From CAZXEU01 sp965207385 (GTDB lineage Bacteria > Bacteroidota > Rhodothermia > Rhodothermales > Bin80): 64,000 nt of DNA. The notes beneath the pieces were generated by a model. It did not search any database. It had not been told where the DNA came from and worked only from the letters and a program-made list of their open reading frames with translations. This document shows, piece by piece, positions 1 to 8,778 of this stretch (the first letter of the stretch is position 1; each line of letters begins with the position of its first letter). The DNA is taken from positions 186,001-250,000 of the forward strand of contig CBDBLZ010000021.1 of NCBI GenBank assembly GCA_965207385.1, written 5' to 3'. Both the position numbers and the translations under genes were made by a program.

Positions 1-2
1 CG

Positions 3-944
3 CGCAAGAAGCATGGCGCCGCCCGAACGCTATTTGCCTTCTCGCGCAATCTGGATCTGAAGACAGTCCCCAAGAGCGCCATGGAAGCTCTGGCACGGGT
101 CGGGGCGCTGGATGACCTGAGCGGTCATCGCGCGGAGCTCGTGGAGGGAATTGGTGCCGCGAGGAAGTATGCCCTTAAGCAGCAATCGGATGCTGCCATG
201 GGCCAGAGTTCGCTCTTCGGCGACACCGGCCAATTCGCAATGGAAGCGGAGCCTCGGCTCAGGGCGCAGGAAGAATGGCCACGGTTAAGAATGCTCACGG
301 AAGAGCGTGAATTGATGGGCCTCTTTATCTCCGGCCATCCGCTCGATGCTTTTAGGCCGGAGGCCCGTGCATTCGCTACCGCGGCCTTCGCGGACACGGA
401 TCTGGAATCTGCCAGCGGTCCCAACGGGACCAGGCCCCTCCACTCCTTTTGCGCCATCATAACGGGCGTCCAGCGCAGAACCACGCGCAAGGGAGCTCCC
501 ATGGCGAGTATTACGCTGGAGGACTACAGCGGACAGGCTGAAATGGTGTGCTTCTCGGCCGTCTTCGACAAGGTGCAGCAGTACCTGTCGGAAAACGAAG
601 TCATTCTCGCACGCGGGGAGGTGGAAACAAGGGGCGGAAGCCTCAGGATTCTGGCGCGGGAAGTAACCCCCATGTGGAAAGTGCGCCGGGACATGGTGCA
701 GAGCATTGTCGTGTGCATCAACGCCCGCCAAGTGCAACTGCCCCAAATGGAGGCTTTTCGCAAACTGTGCGAAGACAACCGGGGCGCCTGCCGCCTGTAT
801 TTCGATGTCATTGATCCGGCGCGCCCGGATAGACGGCAGCGCCTGCGCAGCCGCACTTTCGTCGTGGAGCTGACATCGGAACTGATGGCCGGAGTAGCCA
901 GTCTCTTCGGCGCCGACAACATTCACCTGGAAGCCAGGTCCTGA
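3..944 (+). CDS. dnaE: DNA polymerase III alpha subunit, C-terminal part (cut by window edge)
   Basis: This is the last 313 residues of the replicative polymerase catalytic subunit; the reading frame is open from base 3, so the gene starts outside the window. The first visible residues, with the pattern LKTVPKSAMEALARVGALDD, match the end of the helix-hairpin-helix/fingers region of bacterial DnaE. Residues after about 120 (GVQRRTTRKGAPMASITLEDYSG) form the OB-fold domain that binds single-stranded template, and the rest is the tail that contacts the clamp and clamp loader. The polymerase active site and PHP domain lie upstream of the window. The gene runs into arsC 16 bp later on the same strand. 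Identification is firm from the OB fold and the preceding motif. Confidence 0.93.
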   Translation, partial: RKKHGAARTLFAFSRNLDLKTVPKSAMEALARVGALDDLSGHRAELVEGIGAARKYALKQQSDAAMGQSSLFGDTGQFAMEAEPRLRAQEEWPRLRMLTEERELMGLFISGHPLDAFRPEARAFATAAFADTDLESASGPNGTRPLHSFCAIITGVQRRTTRKGAPMASITLEDYSGQAEMVCFSAVFDKVQQYLSENEVILARGEVETRGGSLRILAREVTPMWKVRRDMVQSIVVCINARQVQLPQMEAFRKLCEDNRGACRLYFDVIDPARPDRRQRLRSRTFVVELTSELMAGVASLFGADNIHLEARS

Positions 945-960
945 TTGACTGCCGTGCTCA

Positions 961-1389
961 ATGGCGCGTGAAGCGGTCCTGTTTGTATGTACGCACAACT
1001 CCTCGCGATCCCAGATGGCGGAAGGGCTGCTGCGTGCCCGCTATGGGGAGCGGTATGTCGCCTATAGCGCGGGAACGCATCCGGGCAGCGTGAATCCGCT
1101 TGCCGTGGCGGCCATGGCGGAGCTGGGGATTGACATAGCGGGGCACCGATCGGATCATGTTGACGTGTTTGCCGGCATGCCTATGGATCACGTGGTTACG
1201 GTTTGCGATTCAGCGAGGGAAAGCTGCCCCTACTTGGCCGCCCGGGTGCGAAATATCCATCACCGCTTTCGCGACCCTTCCGCCGTGCAAGGCAGCGACG
1301 ACGAGAGACTTGGCGCTTTTCGCGAGATTCGCGACCAGATTGATGCTTGGCTGGGTGACGCCTTCGGCCCGGGCAAGCGAGATTCCTGA
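961..1389 (+). CDS. arsC: Arsenate reductase, thioredoxin-coupled (LMW-PTP fold)
   Basis: This 142-residue cytosolic enzyme has the low-molecular-weight phosphatase fold. The phosphate-binding loop C-x5-R is CTHNSSR starting at Cys10. Cys82 and Cys89 lie in TVCDSARESCP. The trio Cys10/Cys82/Cys89 has the same spacing and numbering as the thioredoxin-dependent arsenate reductase of Staphylococcus plasmid pI258. In that enzyme the cysteines pass a disulfide outward during reduction of arsenate to arsenite. A simple protein tyrosine phosphatase would lack the last two cysteines. The ATG at 961 gives a full-length protein. No arsenite pump or ArsR gene lies beside it; it sits between dnaE and an amidotransferase gene that starts 9 bp later, so regulation by arsenic is not evident. 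Confidence 0.85.
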   Translation: MAREAVLFVCTHNSSRSQMAEGLLRARYGERYVAYSAGTHPGSVNPLAVAAMAELGIDIAGHRSDHVDVFAGMPMDHVVTVCDSARESCPYLAARVRNIHHRFRDPSAVQGSDDERLGAFREIRDQIDAWLGDAFGPGKRDS

Positions 1390-1398
1390 CCGGCACCA

Positions 1399-2085
1399 AT
1401 GGCGGCGCGCATCGGCATAACCACTTCGTTCGAATCGGAAGAAAACAAACTTGACCAGCGGTATGTGCGGGCGATAGAGGCTGCCGGCGGCCTGCCCGTG
1501 CTGCTGCCTGTCTTGCGAGGGGCCCGCGGCGTCGCACAAATGCTCGATGGCCTTCTGATTCCGGGTGGCCCGGCCGTGACGCAGGGCCTCGTCGGCCTGC
1601 TTCCGGATGACCTGGAATCCGCTCATCCCGGGCACACGGCATCCGTGGTCGCCATCCTGCAGGCTTTCGTGGCTGCCGGAAAGCCCGTGCTCGGAATCTG
1701 CTACGGCATGCAACTGATGAATGCAAATGCCGGAGGCACCATTTTCGGAGACGTGGAACGAGAAATGCCGGGTGCTGCGGTCCACAGCCAGGTGCGCGGA
1801 GCCTCATGCCATCCGCTGCACGTGCGCCGGGACACCTGGCTTCACCGAATCCTGAAGGAGGATGAAGTCGCCGTCAACACGCGCCACATACAGGCAGTGG
1901 CTACGCCCGGGACGGGATTTGCGGTCTCCGCAACGGCGCCTGACGGCGTAGTCGAGGCCATCGAAAACACGTCCGGGTCCATGATCGGCGTGCAGTTTCA
2001 CCCGGAACGCATGGGAGAGGTCATGCGCCCGCTCTTTGCACACCTGGTATCAACCGCAGCCGGGAGCGGCAAACGGCGTGCATAG
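1399..2085 (+). CDS. Class I glutamine amidotransferase-like hydrolase (peptidase C26, PuuD-like)
   Basis: This 228-residue protein belongs to the gamma-glutamyl-gamma-aminobutyrate hydrolase / peptidase C26 family. The nucleophile elbow is GICYGMQ with Cys101, and the His and Glu of the triad are in GVQFHPE near residues 200-205. An early PGGP motif near residue 55-58 is also typical. Family members cleave gamma-glutamyl amide bonds, for example in putrescine breakdown, but no puu genes are nearby, so the substrate is open. The ATG at 1399 directly precedes the family's usual N-terminal beta strand (RIGITTS). It appears to be co-transcribed with arsC upstream and overlaps the next gene by 8 bp. 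Confidence 0.85.
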   Translation: MAARIGITTSFESEENKLDQRYVRAIEAAGGLPVLLPVLRGARGVAQMLDGLLIPGGPAVTQGLVGLLPDDLESAHPGHTASVVAILQAFVAAGKPVLGICYGMQLMNANAGGTIFGDVEREMPGAAVHSQVRGASCHPLHVRRDTWLHRILKEDEVAVNTRHIQAVATPGTGFAVSATAPDGVVEAIENTSGSMIGVQFHPERMGEVMRPLFAHLVSTAAGSGKRRA

Positions 2086-2497
2086 TCTCTGGACGGAAAT
2101 CAGCAGCATCGGGACCGGCGAGCGGGCGATCCGCTCCTTCGGCCTCCTGGTGGGCAGCGTGCTCCTCGTACTCGGAGTTCTATTGCAGGACCATCGCGCT
2201 GCGAGCGTAACCCTGATCGTCGCGGGCGCATTGCTACTGGTGCTCGGTCCCGTCGCTCCGCGGCTCTTGACGCTGCCGTACAGAGTCTGGATGGGACTCG
2301 CGCTAGTGCTGGGCTACGTCATGACCCGGGTCCTGTTGGCGGCCGTTTACTTCCTGATTGTAACTCCCCTGGGCATGGCGATGCGACTCAGCGGACGCGA
2401 CCCTATGCAGCGAAAGCGAAGCGCGGAGCGGACAACGTACTGGAGCCCGCGCGAAAGCGAGGGTGATGCCCGCGAGAGACTGGAACGGCTCTACTGA
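2078..2497 (+). CDS. SxtJ-like small membrane protein
   Basis: I start this gene at GTG 2078, which overlaps the end of the amidotransferase gene. An in-frame ATG at 2036 would add 14 residues of unlikely sequence. From the GTG the product is 139 residues with three hydrophobic stretches: around residues 18-34, 42-62 and a long one at 73-104. It ends in a charged tail rich in R and E. The hydrophobic layout, with the conserved early motif RSFGLLVG, resembles the SxtJ membrane family found next to biosynthetic genes and, commonly, in Bacteroidota. No specific role is known. It is convergent with ppk1 and overlaps its 3' end by 7 bp. Confidence 0.6.
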   Translation: MHSLWTEISSIGTGERAIRSFGLLVGSVLLVLGVLLQDHRAASVTLIVAGALLLVLGPVAPRLLTLPYRVWMGLALVLGYVMTRVLLAAVYFLIVTPLGMAMRLSGRDPMQRKRSAERTTYWSPRESEGDARERLERLY

Positions 2498-4596
2498 GCG
2501 GCCTCTGCCATCAGCCGTTCGTGCAGTCCCGGCCCAGGCCCCCGCCTGTGCCGGTAGGCGCCGCTCGGGCCAAGCTCCCATGCGAGATGCTGCTCGCCCA
2601 CGGCACCGGTCAGCAGCGTCATCAAGCGCCCCCTGAGCTCCGGACACAACACTGGAACGGCTACTTCCACCCGCTCATCCAGGTGATATCGGCGCCAGTC
2701 AGCGCTTCCGACGAAGAGATCCGGAGCATCTCCGGCTCCAAAGGAGAAGATCCGGAGGTTCTCGGTAAAGCGACCCACTATGCTTACGACACGGATGTTC
2801 TCGCTGTAGCCTGCCAGCCCAGGGCGCAAGCGGCAGGGACCGCGAACCACCAGGTCGATTCTGGCACCCGCCGCGGCAGCGCGATACAGCTCCTGAATTA
2901 TGGCGGCGTCGTCCAGTTCATTCATGGCCGCCATGATGTGTCCCGCATCGGCCGCCTCCCGCCGAATCAGGTTGATAAATGCCTGGCGCATGCCGGCCGG
3001 TGCCACAATGACCTTGCGGAAGTCCTGCACAGGGGCATATCCCGTCAGAAAATTGAAGAGATCTGTGATATCGGCGCCGATATCCGCATCCACGGTCAGG
3101 ATGCCAACATCCGAATGGGTAGAAGCCGATTCGGAATTGTAGTTGCCGGTACCAATGTGGCAAAATGTCTCGGTGACTTCATCTTCGCTGCGGACGACGA
3201 GCGTGACCTTGGCATGTGTCTTGAGCCTGGGCAGCCCGTATGTAACAGAGACGCCCGAATCCTCCAGGCGCTGCCCCCATGCCAGGTTCTGTTCTTCGTC
3301 ATAGCGGGCCTTTGCCTCCACGTGGACGGCAACCTGTTTGCCGGCCTGCGCAGCCCGCATCAGGGCCGCCAGGATCATGGAATCCTCTGACGTGCGATAC
3401 AGTGTCTGTTTGATGGCAAGCACGTGCGGATCGTCCGCAGCCTCTTTGACGAAGCGCAATACGGATTCCTGGAAGCTCTCGTACGGATGGTGCAACAGAA
3501 TATCCTTGGTGCGAATAACATCAAACAAGCTGCGATCACCGGAAAACGCGGGCGGCGCAGCCGCAACAAACGCGCCGGCACACTCCGGCTCTGCCAGGCT
3601 TGCCAATTCCAGACAGTCGGACGGGTCCAGCAGCGCTGTCGCCTCGTAGATGTCGTCAGTATCTATGAGCAGGTGCCGCATCAGCAACCGGTGCAATTTC
3701 CTGGGCATGGACCGCTCCACCTCGAGGCGCACTACGGGTGCGAAGCGGCGCCTTCTGAGGTGATCACTGATCATGGTAAGCAGATCATCTGCCTCCTCCT
3801 CGTTGTGGCGCAAGTCTGCGTTGCGGGTTACCCGGAAGGCATAGGCACCGGTAATGTCCATGCCGCGAAACAGGTCATCCAGATTGTGCCTGACCACCTC
3901 TTGCAGGGAAATAACGCCGCCCGTCAGCTTGATCCAGCCGCCATGCAGGCGGGGGACCTTCACCCGGGCAAAGTGCCGCGTCCCGCGCTTGGGATGGCGA
4001 ACCGTGACGGCGAGAGACCGGCTCAGGTTGGATATGAACGGGAAGGGATGGCCCGGATCAACCGCAAGAGGCGTGAGCGTTGGCAAGATGTGCTCCACAA
4101 ATACGCGGCGAAGCTCGGCTGCCTGGGCATCTGTCAGCGCGCCGTAGTCCCAGATAACATGCATGCCGGCCTGCCCGAGGGAAGGCCGAATGTCATTTTT
4201 CCACGTTGCAGCCATGGCATCGTAGAGCGGCACCGCAGCCTGGCGAACCAGACTGAGCTGCTCGCGCACCGTATAGGCATCCGGGCCGGTAGCCGTCACG
4301 CTGGACAGGAGTTGCCTCTTGAGTCCGCCGACGCGCTTGCTGAAGAATTCATCGAGGAAACTCGCCGTTTCCGCCAGGGCGCGAAGCCGCTCCAGCAAAG
4401 GAATGCGCGAGTCCATCGCGCGGGCCAGCAGCCGCCACGCATAGTCCATCCAGCTCAGCTCGCGATTGAAATAAAGGCGCGGGTCGTCCGGGGCGCATCC
4501 GGCTGGCAACTTGCGCGCAGCGGTTGCAACGGCAAGCCGCGGAGCCCCGTCCCAGGCGCCGACATGGTGCCGGTCGGCTGCCTTAGTCTTCTTCAT
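2491..4596 (-). CDS. ppk1: Polyphosphate kinase 1
   Basis: This 701-residue enzyme reversibly polymerises the gamma-phosphate of ATP into polyphosphate. The N-terminal domain (YFNRELSWMDYAWRLL, residues 42-57), the middle domain and both PLD-like C-terminal domains are all present, and the length is normal. The autophosphorylated histidine lies in LPRLKTHAKVT at residue 461, equivalent to E. coli His435. The C-terminal signature SENIRVVSIVGRF is also present. One oddity: the family usually reads R-F/Y-L-E-H after that signature, but here it is RFTEN, so the second conserved active-site histidine (E. coli His592) is replaced by Asn613. The start overlaps the dnaG stop by 4 bp (ATGA), implying translational coupling. 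Polyphosphate glucokinase lies just beyond dnaG on the other strand. Confidence 0.93.
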   Translation of the reverse strand: MKKTKAADRHHVGAWDGAPRLAVATAARKLPAGCAPDDPRLYFNRELSWMDYAWRLLARAMDSRIPLLERLRALAETASFLDEFFSKRVGGLKRQLLSSVTATGPDAYTVREQLSLVRQAAVPLYDAMAATWKNDIRPSLGQAGMHVIWDYGALTDAQAAELRRVFVEHILPTLTPLAVDPGHPFPFISNLSRSLAVTVRHPKRGTRHFARVKVPRLHGGWIKLTGGVISLQEVVRHNLDDLFRGMDITGAYAFRVTRNADLRHNEEEADDLLTMISDHLRRRRFAPVVRLEVERSMPRKLHRLLMRHLLIDTDDIYEATALLDPSDCLELASLAEPECAGAFVAAAPPAFSGDRSLFDVIRTKDILLHHPYESFQESVLRFVKEAADDPHVLAIKQTLYRTSEDSMILAALMRAAQAGKQVAVHVEAKARYDEEQNLAWGQRLEDSGVSVTYGLPRLKTHAKVTLVVRSEDEVTETFCHIGTGNYNSESASTHSDVGILTVDADIGADITDLFNFLTGYAPVQDFRKVIVAPAGMRQAFINLIRREAADAGHIMAAMNELDDAAIIQELYRAAAAGARIDLVVRGPCRLRPGLAGYSENIRVVSIVGRFTENLRIFSFGAGDAPDLFVGSADWRRYHLDERVEVAVPVLCPELRGRLMTLLTGAVGEQHLAWELGPSGAYRHRRGPGPGLHERLMAEAAQ

Positions 4597-6410
4597 GCCT
4601 TTCGCGGCCGAAAGTCGGCCGCCTGAATCTGGGCCTTCTCTTTAAGCAGCTGCGCACATTCCTGCAACGCTCTTTCCTTTTCAGCTGGGGCCATACTGCG
4701 CATTGCGTTCTGGAGAGCGCTTGCCATTCTGCCCAGCCGGTTCCTCTTCAGCTTCCAAATGGCATCGCTTGCCACCAGATCCGGCCGTTCGTTGAGTGCC
4801 GGCACTTCGATGCGCCTCTTCTGCCAATTCGGCGATGGCAAATGCCGATCCATCTGCACATCGACGGCAAGTGTGCGCGCCGCTTCGCTCTCGGCCTCCG
4901 CTATGCGGGCGCGGATATCCTCGACCGGACGGTCGCGCAGCCGAAAAAGAAGGGCGGCTACCTCGCGGGCAGCGCCTTCCGAGAATTCGTCCAGCTCCAC
5001 GTGCTCCAGCACCTGCCTGATGATCGCGCCACCGCCATCTGCCATCAGGCGCAGCAGCATGCGCTCCTCGGGAGCGATACTCGTCCTGGCTTCCTGCACA
5101 ACGGGGACGCGCCTGCTACGCTCGGGCTCCAGCGCGCGCCGCAGCTGCGCCTCGGGCAGGCGGAGCAGCTTCCTCGCCCGCCGAACATAGGATTCCTGCA
5201 ACAGCGGGTCTGGGATGCGCCGCAGTGCCGCGATGACGTTGCGCATGGTTTCCGCCTCCCCTTCCGGGGTGCCAGCCGCACCGCTCAGACGCGCGGTCTC
5301 TAGCATGAATTCCACAAAGTCGCGGCGCCGCGTGTGTGCATACTCCTGGAAGGCGGTGCCCCCCTTTTCTCTGACGAAGGAATCCGGATCGGATCCTTCC
5401 GGAAGCGTTATCGCGTAAGGTGACAGGCCACCCGCGAGCACCAGGTCCACACTGCGCATGGCAGCCCTCGCACCTGCCTCGTCTGCATCAAAGAGCAGCA
5501 CCATCTGCCTTGCGTAGCGTCCGACCAGCCGGACCTGCTGCGGCGTCAGCGCCGTGCCGCAGGTAGCGACCACGTGTTCCACACCCGCCTGGTGCAGGGA
5601 AATCACGTCCGTATATCCCTCCACAAGTATGGCTTCGTCCTGCTTCCGTATGGCGACCTTGCCCTGGAACAGGCCGTAAAGCGCCAGGCTCTTGGAGTAC
5701 ACCGGCGTCTCGGGCGAATTTATATACTTGGGGGCATCCGGATCACCATTCAGAATCCGCCCGCCAAATCCCACTACCTTGCCCGCCTGGGAAACGATCG
5801 GAAACATGATTCGACCACGAAAACGGTCATAGTGACCGCCACCGGTCTTCCTGGGCGCCGCCAGTCCTGCACGCTCCAGTACGCCCGGCGCAATGTGCTG
5901 GCGAGATGCTTCCCTGAGAAGCCCGTCCCAGCCGGCCGGAGCATAGCCCAGCCCAAATCGCCCGATGGTCTCCGGAAGCAGTCCGCGATCCCGAAGGTAG
6001 CGTAGCGCCTCCTTGCCGGGTGGGCTCGCCTGCAGCTGGGAGCGAAAGAACTTCGCGGCGAAGCGCAGTGCAGCATACAGCGATTCGTGTTCCGCTACCC
6101 TTTGACGATCCTGGTCACTGCGGGGCAATTCGATGCCGGCGCGGTCAGCCAGCTTGCGCACCACCTCCACAAAGGAGAGTGCTTCCACCTGCATCAGGAA
6201 CTGGAATACGTTGCCGCCCTTGCCACAGCCGAAGCACTTGAAGATGCCACGGGACGGACTGACGTTGAAGGACGGCGTCTTTTCATCGTGAAAAGGACAC
6301 AGTCCAACAAAATTGCTGCCGCGCTGCCGCAGCCGGACGTGTTCCCCAACTACGCTGACAATGTCAGATGCCGCACGTACCTCATCAATCGTGGTTTCAG
6401 GTATCCGCAT
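4593..6410 (-). CDS. dnaG: DNA primase
   Basis: This 605-residue primase makes RNA primers for replication. The N-terminal CHC2 zinc ribbon reads CPFHDEKTPSF then FKCFGCG, with the zinc ligands Cys, His, Cys and Cys at about residues 38-64. The central TOPRIM core follows, with the Glu motif ILVEGYTDV near residue 260 and the metal-binding motif LFDADEAG near residue 307. The last roughly 180 residues are the helicase-interaction domain, which is charged and poorly conserved as is usual. The ATG at 6410 begins MRIPETTIDEVRAASDIV, a canonical primase start. It is the first gene of a two-gene operon with ppk1 and is divergent from polyphosphate glucokinase across about 250 bp, which must hold both promoters. 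Confidence 0.96.
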   Translation of the reverse strand: MRIPETTIDEVRAASDIVSVVGEHVRLRQRGSNFVGLCPFHDEKTPSFNVSPSRGIFKCFGCGKGGNVFQFLMQVEALSFVEVVRKLADRAGIELPRSDQDRQRVAEHESLYAALRFAAKFFRSQLQASPPGKEALRYLRDRGLLPETIGRFGLGYAPAGWDGLLREASRQHIAPGVLERAGLAAPRKTGGGHYDRFRGRIMFPIVSQAGKVVGFGGRILNGDPDAPKYINSPETPVYSKSLALYGLFQGKVAIRKQDEAILVEGYTDVISLHQAGVEHVVATCGTALTPQQVRLVGRYARQMVLLFDADEAGARAAMRSVDLVLAGGLSPYAITLPEGSDPDSFVREKGGTAFQEYAHTRRRDFVEFMLETARLSGAAGTPEGEAETMRNVIAALRRIPDPLLQESYVRRARKLLRLPEAQLRRALEPERSRRVPVVQEARTSIAPEERMLLRLMADGGGAIIRQVLEHVELDEFSEGAAREVAALLFRLRDRPVEDIRARIAEAESEAARTLAVDVQMDRHLPSPNWQKRRIEVPALNERPDLVASDAIWKLKRNRLGRMASALQNAMRSMAPAEKERALQECAQLLKEKAQIQAADFRPRKA

Positions 6411-6663
6411 CTGACTCTACAGGCTTCGCTCAAGGCGCTGCCTTCTCAACCGGAGCCCTCTCGGGCTTGTCCGAACATTGGCAAGAACCTATCGTCATGC
6501 ACGAGGCCAGGAAAATGGCAACCAAAACTCTCTTCATGGCAGGACCGCTCTTCGTTCGCCCAAATATAAGCAACGTCCCGCGCTGCCGACACCAGCCGCG
6601 CTTTGCGAGCCGCGCGCCTCGTCACTATTTTGTGGTCCATTCTCCACTTTGTGCCTGGGGGTT

Positions 6664-7422
6664 TTGCTCGGCATAGACATCGGCGGCAGTGGCATCAAAG
6701 GAGCGCTGGTTGACGCCGGCACGGGTTCACTGATCGGCGATCGGCGTCGCGTCGCTACACCCGAGTCTGCAACGCCTGAACAAGTGGCTGCGGTGGTCCG
6801 GGAGCTTGTTCGGCATTTCAAGTGGGAGGGCACCGTAGGTATAGCGCTGCCCGCCCGGGTAAAGAACGGCGTTGCGCTGACGGCAGCCAATATCGATGAC
6901 TCCTGGATCGGTACCGACGCCGCCGAGCTCTTCCAGGCGAGCACAGGATGCGAAGCCGTGGTCCTCAACGACGCCGACGCTGCCGGTCTTGCCGAAATGA
7001 CATTTGGCGCAGGCCGCGGAGCAGCCGGTGTGGCGCTGGTTTTGACCTTCGGAACCGGAATCGGATCGGCTCTTTTCGTGGACGGGCACCTTGTGCCCAA
7101 CACGGAATTCGGGCACCTCGAGCTGCACGGCGGAGTAGCGGAAGCGTATGCCGCCGGAAGTGCAAGAAAGCGGGAGAATCTGACCTGGGATGAATGGGCA
7201 GGCCGCGCACAGGAATACCTGAGTTACGTCGAATTCATCTTCGCACCCGATCTCATTGTTCTGGGCGGCGGCATCAGCCGCCCGAAGCGGGCCAGGAAGT
7301 ATCTCCATCTGTTATCCACGAGGGCAAGACTGGTACCGGCCCAGCTCCAAAACGAGGCTGGCATTGTGGGTGCTGCCTGTGCGGCCTCCCGGACCGGCTC
7401 TGACGCAAAGCTGCGGCTGTAA
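6664..7422 (+). CDS. ppgK: Polyphosphate glucokinase (ROK family)
   Basis: This enzyme phosphorylates glucose using polyphosphate (and often ATP) as donor. The N-terminal phosphate motif LGIDIGGSGIKGALVD is typical of strictly polyphosphate-dependent glucokinases, and it is followed by TGSLIGDRRRVATP as in the actinobacterial enzymes. Further motifs are the Asn-Asp active site (VLNDADAAGLAEM) and the second phosphate loop (FGTGIGSALF). I chose TTG 6664, which follows a G-rich stretch and gives 252 residues, close to the family size. Upstream in-frame ATG 6478 would add about 62 residues without family resemblance. dapD starts one base after its stop. The opposite flank holds dnaG-ppk1, so polyphosphate synthesis and use are encoded side by side. 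Confidence 0.9.
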   Translation: MLGIDIGGSGIKGALVDAGTGSLIGDRRRVATPESATPEQVAAVVRELVRHFKWEGTVGIALPARVKNGVALTAANIDDSWIGTDAAELFQASTGCEAVVLNDADAAGLAEMTFGAGRGAAGVALVLTFGTGIGSALFVDGHLVPNTEFGHLELHGGVAEAYAAGSARKRENLTWDEWAGRAQEYLSYVEFIFAPDLIVLGGGISRPKRARKYLHLLSTRARLVPAQLQNEAGIVGAACAASRTGSDAKLRL

Positions 7423-7423
7423 A

Positions 7424-8242
7424 GTGGAATTGCGCGAGCGTATCCTCCGGCATGCGCGCGCAGGCGCGGGCGATCCAGGAGCGGAGGAGGCCGTACGGGA
7501 CTTGCTGGAAGCCCTGGGCAACGGAGACGTGCGAGCAGCCGAGCGCGACGGCTCCGGGACCTGGTCCGCAAATGCCTGGGTGAAGGAAGGTCTGCTGCTC
7601 GGCTTCCGAATCGGGCGCCTGCAGGACCTCTCCGCCGCCGGCCTGCCCTTTTTTGACAAGCACACCTACCCGCTGAAACAGCTCGGGCCGGGGCACGGCG
7701 TGCGACTGGTACCCGGAGGCTCGGCCATTCGCAGCGGCGCATTCGTGGCCCCCGGCGTGGTATGCATGCCGCCGATGTACATAAACACCGGTGCCTACGT
7801 AGGCGGCGGCACCATGGTAGACTCCCATGCGCTTGTGGGCAGCTGCGCGCAAATCGGAAAGCGCGTACATCTTTCCGCAGCAGCCCAAATTGGCGGCGTC
7901 CTGGAACCGGCCCGGGCGCTTCCTGTCATCATTGAGGACGATGTGTTTGTCGGAGGCGGCTGCGGCGTATATGAAGGCTGCATTGTCCGCCGGTCCGCCG
8001 TGTTGGCTCCTGGCGTCGTGCTTTCGGGTTCAACGCGGCTCTTCGACCTGGTTTACGAGCGAATCATTGAGCCTCGCCCGAGCCTGGAGATTCCGGAAGG
8101 CGCCGTAGTGGTGCCCGGCACACGTGCCGCCGGAGGCACTTTTGCCGAGCAGCACGGCCTGGGACTCTATGCACCCGTTATCGTGAAATACCGGGACAGC
8201 AAGACTGACGCGGCTGTAGCACTGGAGTCCGCGCTGCGCTAG
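7424..8242 (+). CDS. dapD: 2,3,4,5-tetrahydropyridine-2,6-dicarboxylate N-succinyltransferase
   Basis: This 272-residue cytosolic enzyme succinylates tetrahydrodipicolinate in the lysine/diaminopimelate pathway. The N-terminal helical domain ends near residue 85. A left-handed beta-helix of hexapeptide repeats then begins around residues 95-130 and includes GGTMVDSHALVGSCAQIGK. The conserved family segment QIGGVLEP and the loop VFVGGGCGVYEG are both present. GTG 7424 gives the usual family length; the longer open frame upstream overlaps ppgK and lacks family sequence. It is co-transcribed with ppgK. Its stop overlaps the convergent SPOR lipoprotein stop through a shared CTAG at 8239-8242. Confidence 0.95.
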   Translation: MELRERILRHARAGAGDPGAEEAVRDLLEALGNGDVRAAERDGSGTWSANAWVKEGLLLGFRIGRLQDLSAAGLPFFDKHTYPLKQLGPGHGVRLVPGGSAIRSGAFVAPGVVCMPPMYINTGAYVGGGTMVDSHALVGSCAQIGKRVHLSAAAQIGGVLEPARALPVIIEDDVFVGGGCGVYEGCIVRRSAVLAPGVVLSGSTRLFDLVYERIIEPRPSLEIPEGAVVVPGTRAAGGTFAEQHGLGLYAPVIVKYRDSKTDAAVALESALR

Positions 8243-8778
8243 GGACGCTGCGCTTCCAGGACGTCCGCCGGTGCGATAAACGCGTCGGCAAAGCGCCGTT
8301 CCACAACGCCGAGCATAGCCTCTGCCTCGGCACGCTTCAGGAAATTCCCCAACCGCACCCGATAGTACGGAGCGCGAAATTCCTGGTATACCGGAGGCGG
8401 CATGGCCTCTCTCGGATAGACCTCGTCAAGGACGCCTCTCTCGCGCAGTGCGCGCCACCACGACGCGGCCTCCGCAGCAAGCATGTCGGCAGTCTCCTTT
8501 TCTGTCGTGGAAGCAATCTCGATTCGGAATCCGGACCGGGTCCTGGGCATCAGCGGATCCTCCGTCCGTCCACTGAGGAGCACTTCAGGCACGTCATGCT
8601 GCGGATCCGGCAGGGGTGCGGGAGGCTCCTCCACAAAGCGGCTCATATCGAGTGTTTCGTGGTCGAGCACTTCCTCGCCCGCACCCTCCTCCTCTACCCG
8701 TACAAGCGGCTCCACGCCTGTGCCAGGCCCGGAACAGGCAGCAAACACGAGCAGCCAGGCCAGCGACCTATGCCTCAT
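8239..8778 (-). CDS. SPOR-domain lipoprotein
   Basis: This 179-residue protein is probably an envelope lipoprotein that binds denuded peptidoglycan at division sites. The ATG at 8778 places a short signal peptide in front of the lipobox LVFAAC (Cys15). A longer frame from 8862 would bury this signal. The middle is acidic, low-complexity linker. The C-terminal 60 or so residues, starting at YYRVRLGNFLKRAEAEAML, match the SPOR fold (first strand, then the alpha helix with the repeated A/E pattern). Its start overlaps the deoC stop by 11 bp, so the two are likely translated together, although their functions are not obviously related. Confidence 0.78.
   Translation of the reverse strand: MRHRSLAWLLVFAACSGPGTGVEPLVRVEEEGAGEEVLDHETLDMSRFVEEPPAPLPDPQHDVPEVLLSGRTEDPLMPRTRSGFRIEIASTTEKETADMLAAEAASWWRALRERGVLDEVYPREAMPPPVYQEFRAPYYRVRLGNFLKRAEAEAMLGVVERRFADAFIAPADVLEAQRP

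Noticed and set aside
3424..4626. 400-residue frame antisense to ppk1
   Set aside because: Antisense shadow of a conserved gene; no start signal or domain.
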